Source: Wyeomyia smithii (Eukaryota; Arthropoda; Insecta; Diptera; Culicidae). Taken from it: a DNA stretch of 64,000 nucleotides. This document shows positions 1-11,280 of the stretch, one piece after another. A program made the translations under genes and the position numbers. Numbering within the stretch: the first letter of the stretch is position 1; the number at the start of each line of letters is the position of its first letter. The notes below the pieces were generated by a model that saw only the letters and a program-made list of their open reading frames with translations, searched no databases and was not told the DNA's origin. The stretch is taken from the NCBI RefSeq assembly GCF_029784165.1, contig NC_073695.1:11383786-11447785 (forward strand), given 5' to 3'.

Positions 1-961
1 ACTGTGCGCGGCGCCTGCAGCTCTGACCGTGGTAACAAAACCTACGTAGTTTCGTAAACCTTTTTTCGAAAAGATGGCGTCAATGTTTTCCTCAACTCAA
101 CTGACGGTTGACGAAAGCTGAGTTGCGTTAGTGCGGGGTCACCTTTCGGATAAACATTTCCATTCTTAACCGCTTGAAATGTTTTCCCACGGATCAAAGT
201 TGGTAAACAGTACAATTTTCGTGGATTTGTTAGGATGTGGTGAAATGCAACTGTGATCCGCACGCGAACCGCACAGTTTACAGAACATCATAAATAGTGT
301 TTCGTTTTTTCCGGCTAGCTAATCCGGTATGAAACAATCCTTTGGTTGCAGAATGACGAGGCAAGCTTTTACGGCATGCGATGTGCTACCTTTGCACCTG
401 AATAATGGAATCTTCGAGAATTCAGTATCATTTCATTAGGGTTTCTTTTGTTTTATACCTACCTCAAAATAAATAACCTATTTGCTACAATGTACCTTCA
501 ACGCCCGCCCTACCAAGCAATCAACCAAAAGGAAGGAAAGTTTTCCCCGAGATCAATCAATATCGTTTCGCCTCTCACCAGGCCGTCATCGGCGTCATGA
601 TTGGCTAGGTTAGACCGTTTTGTAGCGCTACCTGTTTTGCTGTTTGCGTCAAAATTGCCGACGTATAACAATTCTTCCTGTTGGTTCTCCTCTGTCTCTC
701 TCTACCAGTGTTATTTTTTTAACCATCTCTAGGTAAACATCATCCATCCGTTGTTTTGTTTTGTTCTGATTTGTTTCACTGGGGAAATGTAAAAAGTGGC
801 AAAACAACACTAGCGCAAAGCAATGACCTTGAAAGATATCCAATTTCAGCCTGTGTTGAGCTTTGTTGTGATTCTTTCTTGGATATTTATGGTGTTGATT
901 AGTGAGCCCGAAGAGCCGCCTGACCGACCTAAGAGCGAAAGTTTGTTCACATACAACCGGA
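1..961. other. Non-coding flank, no gene recognised
   Basis: All open frames here are short (73 codons or fewer) and match no family I know. Composition is ordinary AT-rich intergenic DNA. I see no repeat structure, TIR or RNA gene. Confidence 0.5.
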
Positions 962-1180
962 CATAAAGCAAAGCAAAGCCTTGGTGCTACATTCCGTATC
1001 GGAACTCGATCTTCTGTTTATTATAAGCAGACTTCACAGTAAACTGTTCATTGTACAGGATAATTGCGGGGCTAGCGCTACGATCCTACTGAAACCAACA
1101 GTCTCTTAAGAGCCGGGATTCGAACATGGGACGACTGGCTTGTTAGACCAGCATCGTACCTCGAGACCAGACAGGAGGTT
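962..1180 (-). mobile_element. tRNA-derived SINE (family A), complete-looking copy
   Basis: Read on the minus strand, the head (about 1180 to 1110) resembles a tRNA with a pol III box B (GTTCGAATCC) and a box A-like stretch around GATGCTGG. The body runs through CGTAGCGCTAGCCCCGCAAT and ends at 962 in a short (GCTTT)n tail, typical of insect SINEs. Two further partial copies occur at 23748-23872 (head) and 26125-26230 (body), which shows that this is a dispersed family. SINEs are transcribed by pol III and mobilised by LINE machinery. Family A is my label, not a database name; Feilai-type mosquito SINEs are the obvious comparison. Confidence 0.7.
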
Positions 1181-1673
1181 ACATAGACATAACAGACAAA
1201 AATAATGCCGAATTGGCGTGTTCGGAGCTTGCAAAGTTGCGGACCCCTGTCGTGACAGGTAGGGATTATTTTCCACAATTTGTCCCTATCATTGGACGAT
1301 TCCGAAGGGCAAACTCTCGTGCCACGTGCAACACCCGTGTACTCCTAAGGAGTCATATTTCATTTGCTGTCAAGGCGAAAGGTTATCCGGTAGTTGCTCC
1401 ACTTAAGAAGGTTGGCGTAAACAAAGGCTAATATTTGTCTGGTCGCTTGGAGGTGTTGCATGGCTGCATGTATAGGTATGTGAGGTTGCGTAACGATTTG
1501 TGAAGAAAAACAGTACAATACGGCTTCTTGTGTGATAATTTGCGCATTGCGTAAGATATAGTAAAGAGTTGACTCTTTTTTTCGACAAAATTCACTACCC
1601 TTTTCTACTTCGACGCCAACCGAATTGCGGTGATTTTTTTTTCTTATTGGGGATTCCGCTGAATTATCAAGAG
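1181..1673. other. Non-coding spacer before the I-clade LINE
   Basis: Only short unrelated open frames are present. The last 12 bases before the LINE (1674-1685, AACACTTTTAAC) form its target-site duplication. Confidence 0.5.
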
Positions 1674-2138
1674 AACACTTTTAACTCATCATTCTGTGCC
1701 GAACACGCATCAGTATCGGACATTTTTGGTGATCGCTCCGATAGAATATAAAACAAAAGACGTGTGAACAAGTGTTGGCATTGTTTGCTTGGTCGAGTGA
1801 AATAAATCCGGGTTCAAGGTCGCGCCTTTGTGCAACTGTTTCGCATCGTGACTGCCAGCTGGTGCGTAAGCCGATTTGGCTGCTGGCTGAATTGTGCTAC
1901 AGCAGTGGACGAGACACAAAAGAGGAAAAAGAAGAAGCCATCAGTTGACAGTTGAGTTGTATCGCTGTGTGGAGTGATCTCACACCTGGCTCGCTGCTGG
2001 TGGCTGTTTGGTGCTGCTGTATTGGTGCTGCTGGCTGTAACGGCTGCAACTTCGAACGATCGGACAACCAACCTTACTGGAAGGGAGAAGTAAAAAGGTA
2101 CGTGCTCTTGTCGGCGCTAGTGCGCTAGACTTAGCGGG

Positions 2139-3508
2139 ATGGATGTAGATCCCTCGCCTCCCGCGCCACCATCCCCGAACCCCTCTGACCCTGACCCTTC
2201 TGTTACCCCCTTCCCTGTTCATTCTTCAGTCCCCCCTCGCCCCAGGCTTTACCCAGACGGAGCCCAGGGCAGCTATACTGTCTATTTTCGGCCAAAGGCG
2301 GGACCGAAATCGAAACAGTTGAACATCTTGCAGATTTCTAAAGACCTGACGAAGGAGTACAAGGGCGTGACCGAAATTTCCAAGGTCCGGCCTAACAAGC
2401 TCCGTGTCGTGGTCAGTAACCTGAAAGAGGCCAACCATACAGCTTGCTCTGAGCCCTTCACACGCGAGTATCGCGTTTACATACCCGCACGAGACGTGGA
2501 GATCGACGGTGTCATAACCGATTCGAGTCTGTCCGTCGAGTGTATATTGCAAAATGCCAAAGGGTGCTTTAAGAACAACACATGTCCCGATGTAAAGGTG
2601 CTCGACTGCAAGCAACTGCGGTCAGCATCGATCATCGGTGGCAAAACAGTATACACTCCGTCAGACTCGTTTCGAGTTACGTTCGCCGGGTCAGCACTAC
2701 CAAGCCACGTCTCGATCCACCGGGTTCATCTCCCTGTGCGATTATATGTGCCTCGCGTCATGAACTGCCTGAATTGTAAGCAGTTAGGCCACACCGCCGC
2801 CTACTGCTGCAATAAGGCACGTTGTGGCAAGTGTGGGGAGAATCATGCGGATGATTCCTGCAGTAAAAATGCTGAAAAATGCATTCATTGTGGGGAGAGT
2901 CAGCATGAGCTCTCGACATGTGCGGTGTACATGCAGCGCAGTGATAAAATAAAGGGTCTCTCAAAGAGCGTTCGAAGCGTTCTTACGCTGAGATGCTGAA
3001 GAAGACCGTTACCACTTCTCCCATTACATCAAACCCTTATGATCTGTTGTCCTCTGATGAAACCGATTCTGACGATTCACCAGCGGGAACATCTTACGCC
3101 AATCCTGGGGAGTCTAGAAAGAGGAAAAATATTTCCTCTCCTAAACTTCCCAGAAAAGGTCCTAAGATTTCTCAAAGTGAAATGAATGGTACAAACAAAC
3201 CAAACAGTGCTGCGGAAAAACCGAAGCAAACTCCTCCTGGGCTTGCAAATTTAAAGTCCCAGAAGGAGTTTCCAGCACTTCCAGGAACATCTTAAATGCC
3301 AGTTGTTCCTTTTGCACTACCAGTTGATGAAACAAACACTGGATTAGTGAAATTTTCTGACATTGTGGACTGGATTTTTGAAACTTTCAATGTACCCGAT
3401 CCAATTAAAATTTTTCTTACAGCATTCCTCTCAACAGTTAGATCATTTTTGAAGCAGTTGACTGCCCAATGGCCCCTCCTTGCAGCGATTGTATCCTTCG
3501 ATGCCTAA
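2139..3508 (+). pseudogene. LINE ORF1 (gag-like nucleic-acid-binding protein), broken
   Basis: ORF1 starts at ATG 2139 and runs open for 286 codons. It has a proline-rich start, a central RNA-binding-type region, and three CCHC zinc knuckles at about residues 210-262: CX2CX4HX4C, CX2CX3HX4C and CX2CX4HX4C. Near 2965 the frame shifts by one base; the continuation (SYAEMLKKT onward) runs in another frame to a stop at 3293-3295, and the same frame resumes with ATG 3296 to a stop at 3506-3508. The stop at 3293 is probably a point mutation because the frame continues cleanly across it. In this family ORF1 protein coats the element RNA. The final stop overlaps the ORF2 start in the string ATGCCTAA. 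Confidence 0.85.
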
Positions 3509-6500
3509 TTCAACTGCGTATATGAAGGATTCTATCTCTGTCTTACAGTGGAATTGTAGAAGTATTTTACCAAAAATTGATTCGTTTAAAGTTTTGATAA
3601 ATGAAAACAAATGCGATGCATTTTCTTCTGTGAAACTTGGCTTACTTCAAATATTGATCTCAACTTCCATGATTTTAATATTATTCGCTTTGATCGAGAC
3701 ACCCCATATGGAGGAGTACTTTTAGGGATTAAAAAGTGCTATTCTTTCTATCGTATTAACCTCCCCTCGATTCCAGGCATCGAAGTTGTCGCATGTCAAA
3801 TGACAATACATGGTAAAGAGCTTTGTATTGCCTCAATATATATTCCTCCCAGAGCACAGGTTGGGCAACGGCTGCTCTTTGATTTAATAGAACTTCTTCC
3901 CTCGCCACGTTTGATTTTGGGAGACTTCAACTTTATGGCGTGGCTTGGGGTTCCGTATCCCAAGCGCCCAAGCGCTTTGGATCTATCCTTATGTTCGACG
4001 TCGCTACGGTTGGATTGCACATGGAAGGTAATCCTCGATCCTCACGGTAGTGACCATTTGCCTATTCTTATTTCAATTAATAACGGGTCAACTCGCATGC
4101 GACCAATTGACATTCCGTATGACCTCACACGGAATGTCGATTGGAAGTTATACGAGGAAATGATTTCAAAAGCGGTCGAGTCGATTCGACATCATCCACC
4201 ACTTGAAGAATACAACCTCCTCGCGGGCTTGATTCTCGACGCCGCGTTGCAAGCCCAAACGAAGAAATATCCCGGCGTAACGATCAAAGAAGAGTGCTCC
4301 GATGTCTACACGCAAAGATCCGACGCGTTTTTGGCCTTCCAGAAGGAAGGTATACCTGGCGACTATTTACGGTATTCGGAGCTTGATACCAAGCTTAAAA
4401 GTTTGGCTAAAGCAAAGAAACGCGGATATTGGCGTCGGTTCGTGAACGAGACGTCGAGGGAGACATCGATGAGCACTCTTTGGAACACAGCCCGAAGAAT
4501 GCGGAATCGCGTAACGGTCAACGAAAGCGAGGAGTCTTCAAGTCGGTGGATATTTGGTTTTGCCAGGAGAGTATGTCCGGACTCTGTCCCTAAGCAAAAC
4601 ATTGTTCGCGATGCGTCTCCGGGCCACGACGCGATAGAATCACCTTTTACGATGGCAGAATTTTCAGTTGCCCTCCTATCCTGTAACAATAACGCGCCTG
4701 GGTTAGATAGAATCAAATTCAACTTGTTGAAGAATCTACCCGGCAATGCCAAGAGGCGCTTGTTGAACTTGTTCAATAAGTTCCTGGAGCAAAACATTGT
4801 ACCGCAGAGGATTGGAGGCAAGTGAAGGTGATCGCCATCCAAAAACCAGGGAAACCAGCTTCTGATCACAACTCTTATAGGCCGATTGCAATGCTATCCT
4901 GTATCCGGAAATTGATGGAAAAAATGATACTCCGTCGTTTAGACCATTGGGTCGAATCAAATGGTCTACTATCAGATACTCAATTTGGCTTCCGCCGTGC
5001 CAAAGGGACGAATGATTGTCTTGCGTTGCTTTCAACAGATATTCAGCTGGCGTATGCTCGCAAAGAACAAATGGCGTCTGCGTTCTTGGACATTAAGGGG
5101 GCTTTTGATTCCGTTTCTATTGACATTCTTTCGGGTAAACTTCACCGGCGAGGATTTTCTCCAATTTTAAACAATTTTTTGCACAATTTGCTATCCGAAA
5201 AGCACATGCATTTTACGCACGGCGATTTGGCAACTTTTCGCATTAGCTACATGGGTCTTCCCCAGGGCTCATGTTTAAGCCCCCTTCTTTACAACTTTTA
5301 TGTAAATGACATCGACGAATGTCTGGCAAATTCATGCACGATAAGACAACTTGCAGACGACAGTGTAATCTCTGTTACAGGAGCCAAAGCTGCCGATTTG
5401 CAAGGACCATTGCAAGATACCTTGGACAATTTGTCTGCTTGGGCTTTACAGCTAGGTTTCGAATTCTCTCCGGAGAAGACTGAGATAGTAGTTTTTTCTA
5501 GGAAGCATGAACCTGCTCAGCTTCAAACACAATTAATGGGTAAAACGATTTCTCAGGTTTTGGTACACAAATATCTTGGTGTCTGGTTCGACTCTAAAGG
5601 CACCTGGGGTTGTCACGTGAGGTATCTGATGAAAAAATGTCAACAAAGAGTGAATTTTCTTCGTACAATAACCGGACAATGGTGGGGAGCCCATCCAGGA
5701 GACCTTATAAGGCTTTACCAAACAACGATATTGTCTGTTATTGAATACGGGTGTTTCTGCTTCCGCTCCGCAGCAAACACACATTTGATCAAACTGGAGC
5801 GAATACAATATCGTTGTTTGCGTATCGCCTTAGGTTGCATGCAGTCGACCCATACGATGAGTTTGGAGGTCTGAGCTGGAGTATTACCATTGAAAAACCG
5901 CTTCTGGAGCCTGTCTTCTCGTATTCTTATCAAATGTGAGGTCTTGAACCGTCCCGTGATTGAAAATTTTGAAAGGTTAATCGAACTTAATTCTCAAACC
6001 CGTTTTATGACATTGTATTTCAATCACATGTCCCAAAATATTGACCCTTCTTCGAATATTCCAAATCGTGTCGACTTATCAAATACTTCTGTTTCTACTG
6101 TATTTTTTGATACATCCATGATAGAAGAAACTCGTGGAATCCCGGATCATTTACGCGTGCAGCAGATCCCCAAAATTTATTCCAATAAATATCGAAACAT
6201 CAACCGCAACGATATGTTCTACACTGACGGATCACTTCTTGATTGGTCCACTGGCTTCGGTATTTTCAATAACAATTTAACCGTCTCCCATAAGCTCGAT
6301 AATCCTGCTTCTGTTTACGTCGCAGAATTAGCTGCAATTAAGTACACCCTAGGGATTATCGAAAAAATGCCCACGGACCATTATTTCATCTTTACGGACA
6401 ATCTCAGTTCCATTGAGGCTCTCCGATTGATGAAAGATGTTAAGCACTCTCCGTATTTCCTGGGGAAAATACGGGAACATCTGAGTGCTTTATCCGAAAA

Positions 6501-7065
6501 ATCTACTCAGATTACCTTAGCGTGGGTCCCTTCTCACTGCTCGATACCGGGCAATGAGAAAGCGGACTCTTTGGCTAAGGTGGGCGCATCAAACGGTGAA
6601 ATTTATGAAAGACCAATTGCTTTTAATGAATTTTTCTCATTTGTACGTCAGAATACGATCATCAGTTGGCAAAATTCTTGGACCAGAGGGGAACTGGGAA
6701 GGTGGTTACATTCCATTATACCCAAGGTATCGACGAACCCGTGGTTCAAGGGGTTGGATGTAGGTCGGGATTTCTTTTGCGTGATGTCCCGGCTTATGTC
6801 CAATCACTATAGATTTGACGCGCATCTCCGTCGTGTTGGGCTCGGGGAAAGTGGTATCTGTGCCTGTGGTGAAGGTTATCACGACATAGAGCATGAGGTT
6901 TGGTCATGCCCTGTACACCGTGACGCCAGGTCTAAATTAATAGCTTCCCTGCAGGCCGAAAGTAGGCAGCCGGCTGTTCCTGTTCGTGATGTCTTGACGA
7001 ACCGTGACCTATCCTACATGTCCCTTATATACGTTTTCCTGAAATCCATCCACGCCCCAGTTTAA
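3501..7065 (+). pseudogene. LINE ORF2 (endonuclease, reverse transcriptase, RNase H), broken
   Basis: ORF2 begins at ATG 3501. An AP-endonuclease-like start (ISVLQWNCRSI) is followed by a 1-nt shift near 3630 (CETWLTS in the next frame) and by LILGDFN near 3910. The text then jumps to RPSALDLSL, so roughly 30-40 codons of the endonuclease are missing. RT motifs follow a third shift near 4815: FLDIKGAFDSV, GLPQGS and the catalytic LADDS at about 5349-5363. A TGA at 5872 interrupts the frame, which continues unshifted into RNase H (5890-7065). All four acidic RNase H positions look intact: TDGS, AELAAI, TDNLSS and EKADSLA. A CXC...H...C motif (CACGEGYHDIEH) lies near the C terminus. It could not act autonomously as written. 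Confidence 0.88.
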
Positions 7066-7471
7066 TCCTATTCCCTTCCGCCTACATCCAACCAAACGGC
7101 AAGAACACGTTAAGACCCCGGATCCGGAAACAGCAACTAGACCCGCACGATACTCTCAGGCCCGAGGGAGACAACCCAATATGCCAGTCCGTAATATCTT
7201 GGCCCAGCAGCGGAACATATTCAATATGCTACTTACCTATGGCGATGGAAAACCATCAAACAACAAATCAGTGCTTTTGATACAAAACATTCTAGCTTTA
7301 AGTTAGATTTAGTTTCAGCTCGTAGTCGGCAGCGAGGATAAAAAATTTGCTTTCAGTTATTAAGATACTTTAGAAAGTAAGCTACCAGATATAATTGGCG
7401 CCGTTAAACATTGAATTGTATTTGTGCCGTGTCAAATAAATTATAGATGAAGAAAAAAAAACACTTTTAAC

Positions 7472-8399
7472 GTTTAAAAAAGGGAACAGTGTTTTTTTTT
7501 TAATTTTTGCTCAGTACATTAAAAGATTAAACTATTAAATTATACAATAACAAAGCAGTGATATGAATGAAGTGGTCGTTATTTGAAAGATATTAGTAGT
7601 TTTAATCTGGTAATTTTCGCCAAAAAAGTTTATCAAATATTTTAAAAACAGTTTTTTCGTTTCTGGTCACACATATCGAAAAAAGAGAAAGAGAAACAGA
7701 GCCTTCCAGTATCAATCTACACTCTGCAAATTCAATTGAAAAACGGGATTTCTTTTTACATCACTGATCTACTAACCGAAATTCGGCGTAGAAAGCTGTA
7801 AAGAACTTTTCGCACCTTGTTGGAGTATGCGGGTTGCCGGTATTCTTTAGAAAGTGTCAACTATTTACAAAAAAAAAAGCCAAAAAATATGTAGGATCTC
7901 GAACGTCTCCGGCAGTAGTTTTCTTCGGGAGGTTTTCTGCAGCAGTCTCATGCATCTTAATGAACAAAACTTAGATTAGTATACATAAAACATGACAGTA
8001 AAGCACATTCTAAATCATTCATACTCTCCCTAACCGATTCCGGTTCTTGATACCTACCTGGACGATCACATACGATTCGCATAATTCTCTAGGATTCCTC
8101 ACATTGGATTCGTGAGCGTCCTGGAAAAGAATTCCGGAAAAAAGAATCCTCAGGAATGCCCTGTATATGGCTCTAGGATTCTTGAATAAGAATCGTGAGT
8201 GGGAATCCTCTGGATCGTGTTTGCTATTCCTTTCACGATTCCGTCACCGTGTTAATCGGTATCCTGGGTATTCTTACTCAGGATTCTCTGCGTGTTAGTA
8301 AGGGTATACAGGCTTCGATGAAAGCTAAGCTGTTACAGGGTTGGCTGCCTCAATATTCTTCGTGGAACACGAATAAGTTGAGCGAGTAACTGAGGACAG
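7472..8399. other. Non-coding stretch with iterated GGATTC/GAATCC motifs
   Basis: 7472-8020 is AT-rich with homopolymer runs and no recognised gene. From about 8030 to 8290 the hexamer GGATTC, its complement GAATCC and close variants recur many times in both orientations. The 64-codon frame at 8195 crosses this repeat and matches nothing I know. Confidence 0.45.
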
Positions 8400-10940
8400 T
8401 CCACTTCACTGCTTGGAAGCTTCGTGTTGAAGGTCAACACCATGCATCGCTGTAGATAGAGCGGCAAATTTAATGGTTCCCGCCAAGGAAGGTACGCAAA
8501 GCTATTCTAACAAATCTTTTTTGGACACACTTGATCCGATGTTTCCAAACAAAATCAAATGGAGACCAGACGATACAAGCATGTTCTAGGATAGGTCTCA
8601 CTAGTGAGCAATACAGCGCTTTCAGACTATGCTATCTTGGAGATGAATCCCAGTTTTCAGATTGATTTAAATACTATCGAGACGTGGTGAAGATTGAAGA
8701 TCAGCTTTGGGTCAAGTAGAAAACCAAGATCAGTCATACGATCTCCTCTGCGAATCGTAACTTATTTTATAGAGCAATTGTATAGAATTAGGTATATAGA
8801 GTGGTGAAACGTCATGTCATCAACCACACTTTTTGGAGCACTAATGATCATGCTTGTCTTTTCTTCTCAGAAAACTTCTAGAGTGCAGGAGAACATCTTG
8901 CACTGCGGAAACAACTGCCGTCACACTAAAGAGCAAATCAATACGCTCATGCTAGAAGAGAGCAACAAACGATTTTTATCTGTTGAGCTACCTGAACGCC
9001 TCGCGGTGAAATCTGAAATCTCTCTCTTGCGAGTTAATGAACTATGGCGTACTTTCTCACACGTGTGGACATTACGCACAATAATTACACTGCAGAGCTA
9101 TCTGCGGTGCGTTTCACAGTTGGTTTCTTGAGCATGGCAGAAGAGGAAAAGAGATTGAGAAAAAAAAATAGACTGCGTTGCTCGTGCCGCTCGTGCCGGT
9201 CGAATTTACTCTGGTGGACATTTTTGCCCGGTAGGTTTTTCTTCACCTTCCGGATTACTCGCCAGTGGACACTGTTATGTATTTCTGCGTTTTCTCTGTA
9301 GAGTGATTCACCCCTCTCGTTTCTATCAGATGTGGGGTGAGCTGGAAGTGTGTTTGTCTCTCTGTAAGCTGGTTGAGACACTTTGCAGTGGAGAAAGAAG
9401 CAGTGTGGTGAAAGCATTTGCTACACGCGGGCACATACTGGAAGGGAAGTGCGCGGTGAATTTTTTCTCCTCTCCTTTCACATACTGAGGAGAATGACAA
9501 GCATGCTAATAATGAGTATTTTACAATGGCACCAGTCAACAAAAGTATTCAACAAAGCCTGAAGACAATGACAATCCTCGATCGAGTAAACATACAGTTT
9601 AAGATCATCTGCATAAATGAGCTTGCTTCTAATTCCCAACCGAGCTAACATATCGTTGAAGAATAATGTAAACAGAAGTGGGCCCAGGTTGCTTCCTTGC
9701 GGTACCCCGAAAGTACTGACGAAAGCCGAAGAGATACATGAGCCGAGTTGCACCCGAAGAGTTCTTCCAGTCATGTTCGATTTCCACCATGTTATAAGCT
9801 GATCGGATCCTCCATGTACTAGTCGAATCTAGAAGGTGGTAGCTGCTGTCTGATCGTCCGGGAATAAATCAGTTGAAGGTGGTGGTCAGTTGAGATGTAG
9901 TTTGTAAAACGAGTCAAGGTAACTTCACTCAGGATAATCTCGAATAACTTGGACACCGCCGTGAGACTAGTAATACCATGATAGTTTCTTTTCTTGTGTC
10001 TCGCTTGTCCCCAGCCTTGAAGACAAGAAACAGAAATGACTCCTTCCATAGTGCTGGGAATTTACCTTGCTGCAATGGGATCGGCTAAGGCAGCTGAGCA
10101 CCGACAGAACACTACTGATGGAATTTCTTCCGGCCCAGGAGCAAGCGAAGTGTTAAAACTTCTCGTTGCTGAAAGCACCATAGTTAGAGTGACTTAGAAG
10201 GTGGATAGATTCAAGAAGTCGAAAGCAACAGGTTACGCATCGACATCACTAGTTGTCCTCTGTTCAAAGACTGACGCGAAGTGTTTCGCAAACATTTCAC
10301 ACGCTTCATCCGGGGCTGTTGATTCCTCCATTCTCCATGCGCCAATTTTATATAAAGTACTATTCAGCCTACAATGAACGGAACTAGCAAACTTAATTCT
10401 TGGTGACGTTTATGCTGTCTGTGCAGAGGGGTACTCCAAGCAGGAGGAGGACCTTCGATTCCAAACAAAATCGAATGATTTCACAGAACACCGCTTCGAT
10501 CGGGTGGGATGTACACTGTGCGGTGTTTAACAGCCAAAAATCTGGCAACTTCATTATAACACAAATTTGTTCGAATGTTGCACCTCGTTGTTCGCTAATA
10601 TAGTGTTGCGATACAGCAATCAGCACGTCGCCGAAGGAAGTTTGATTGCTATTATTTGCGTTACGATTATAACGAAAACTGTTGTAACCAGATCCGAATA
10701 GGTGAATCGAGTTAACGCAGTCGTTAAGTCCGGTTTTAGTCAATATGATAACATCAAGCTTGCAGTTAGAAACGACCGAGAACAAATCGTCAATTTACGT
10801 TTGAGTCCCACACACATTCTGGTAGTATACCCAGATGCAATTTCTAATCGAAACTGCCTGTTTAATTTACAATATTATTTTTACATAAGCCTTTTTCAAA
10901 AATTAATCTTAATGAAAAAAAGTTAAGTTAGCTTTCCAGC
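8400..10940 (-). mobile_element. CR1/Jockey-type LINE, degraded, in two blocks
   Basis: On the minus strand, 10785-10393 reads as an AP-endonuclease piece (LDVIILTKTGLNDCVNS, GSGYNSFRYNRNANNS). 10049-9819 reads as the RT entry region (NYHGITSLTAVSKLFE, YISTDHH), and 9774-9478 as the RT core with VPQGSNLGPLL and the intact catalytic YADDLKLY. A second block, about 8770-8400, carries the post-RT region (ALYCSLVRPILEHACIVWSP and KRFVRIALRTF). Order and strand agree with one element broken by the unrelated segment 8780-9477. Many stops and frameshifts make it a fossil. RNase H is not evident. CR1 against Jockey clade is left open. Confidence 0.8.
8780..9477. other. Unassigned segment splitting the LINE fossil
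   Basis: This separates the two blocks of the minus-strand LINE. It has an open frame of 105 codons (8814-9131, +) and overlapping frames on both strands, with no motif I recognise. No terminal repeats or target duplications could be matched by eye. It may be another decayed insertion. Confidence 0.35.
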
Positions 10941-11004
10941 GAAGGACAGGAAGAGAGCAGATCTTAAGTTAAAAGGAAATTTTGTTTCATCAATACTTGG
11001 TCAG

Positions 11005-11280
11005 AGTATCACGTGGGCTAACCACGTGGCACGAATGTCGGAGGGTCGACCAGCGCAAATAATATAGAGGTCGGCGACTCCAAGGTGGACCCCGTACTCG
11101 TTGGATGTGTAGTGTGGATGAGACGCCGGATCGGCGGGTGTTAGGGGCAATTGGAGAAGACTAGCCCAAAATCGAATGATGTAGAGACGTATTCTAGATT
11201 CGACAACGTGTCTTTAACGACCTGCCGCCAAAAAACTGTAGTAAGTAACTCTCAATCATCATAGTTTTTATAATGTAAGA
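11005..11280 (+). mobile_element. RTE-type LINE, 3-prime end fragment
   Basis: Translation in one plus frame gives the characteristic RTE ORF tail, WANHVARMSEGRPAQI, followed downstream by a WRRLAQ-like end and in-frame stops. Mosquito RTE elements end their ORF with this WGHVxRM...P..WR...W pattern. It is short and 5-prime truncated, as is usual for LINE copies, and independent of the minus-strand RTE at 19.7-26.1 kb. Confidence 0.6.

Larger units (their letters stand above)
1686..7459 (+). mobile_element. I-clade non-LTR retrotransposon, nearly full length, inactive
   Basis: The same 12 bp (AACACTTTTAAC) lies at 1674-1685 and 7460-7471, directly flanking the element, so both ends can be placed: a 5-prime UTR of about 450 bp, ORF1, ORF2 and a 3-prime UTR ending in a short A-rich tail at 7452-7459. 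The order is gag with zinc knuckles, AP-type endonuclease, reverse transcriptase, RNase H and a C-terminal Cys/His motif, which is diagnostic of the I clade of LINEs. The copy is dead: frameshifts lie near 2965, 3630 and 4815, stop codons at 3293-3295 and 5872-5874, and a deletion near 3925. Full length with a clean TSD and mostly open frames suggests a moderately old insertion that was complete on arrival. Confidence 0.9.

Noticed and set aside
1078..1180. Functional tRNA gene
   Set aside because: Box A and B-like sites are present but no cloverleaf with paired acceptor stem was found, and the sequence continues into a SINE body repeated elsewhere.
2226..2615. Minus-strand 129-codon frame
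   Set aside because: Lies antisense within LINE ORF1, which has zinc knuckles and a coherent frame.
4363..4869. Minus-strand 168-codon frame
   Set aside because: Antisense shadow of LINE ORF2.
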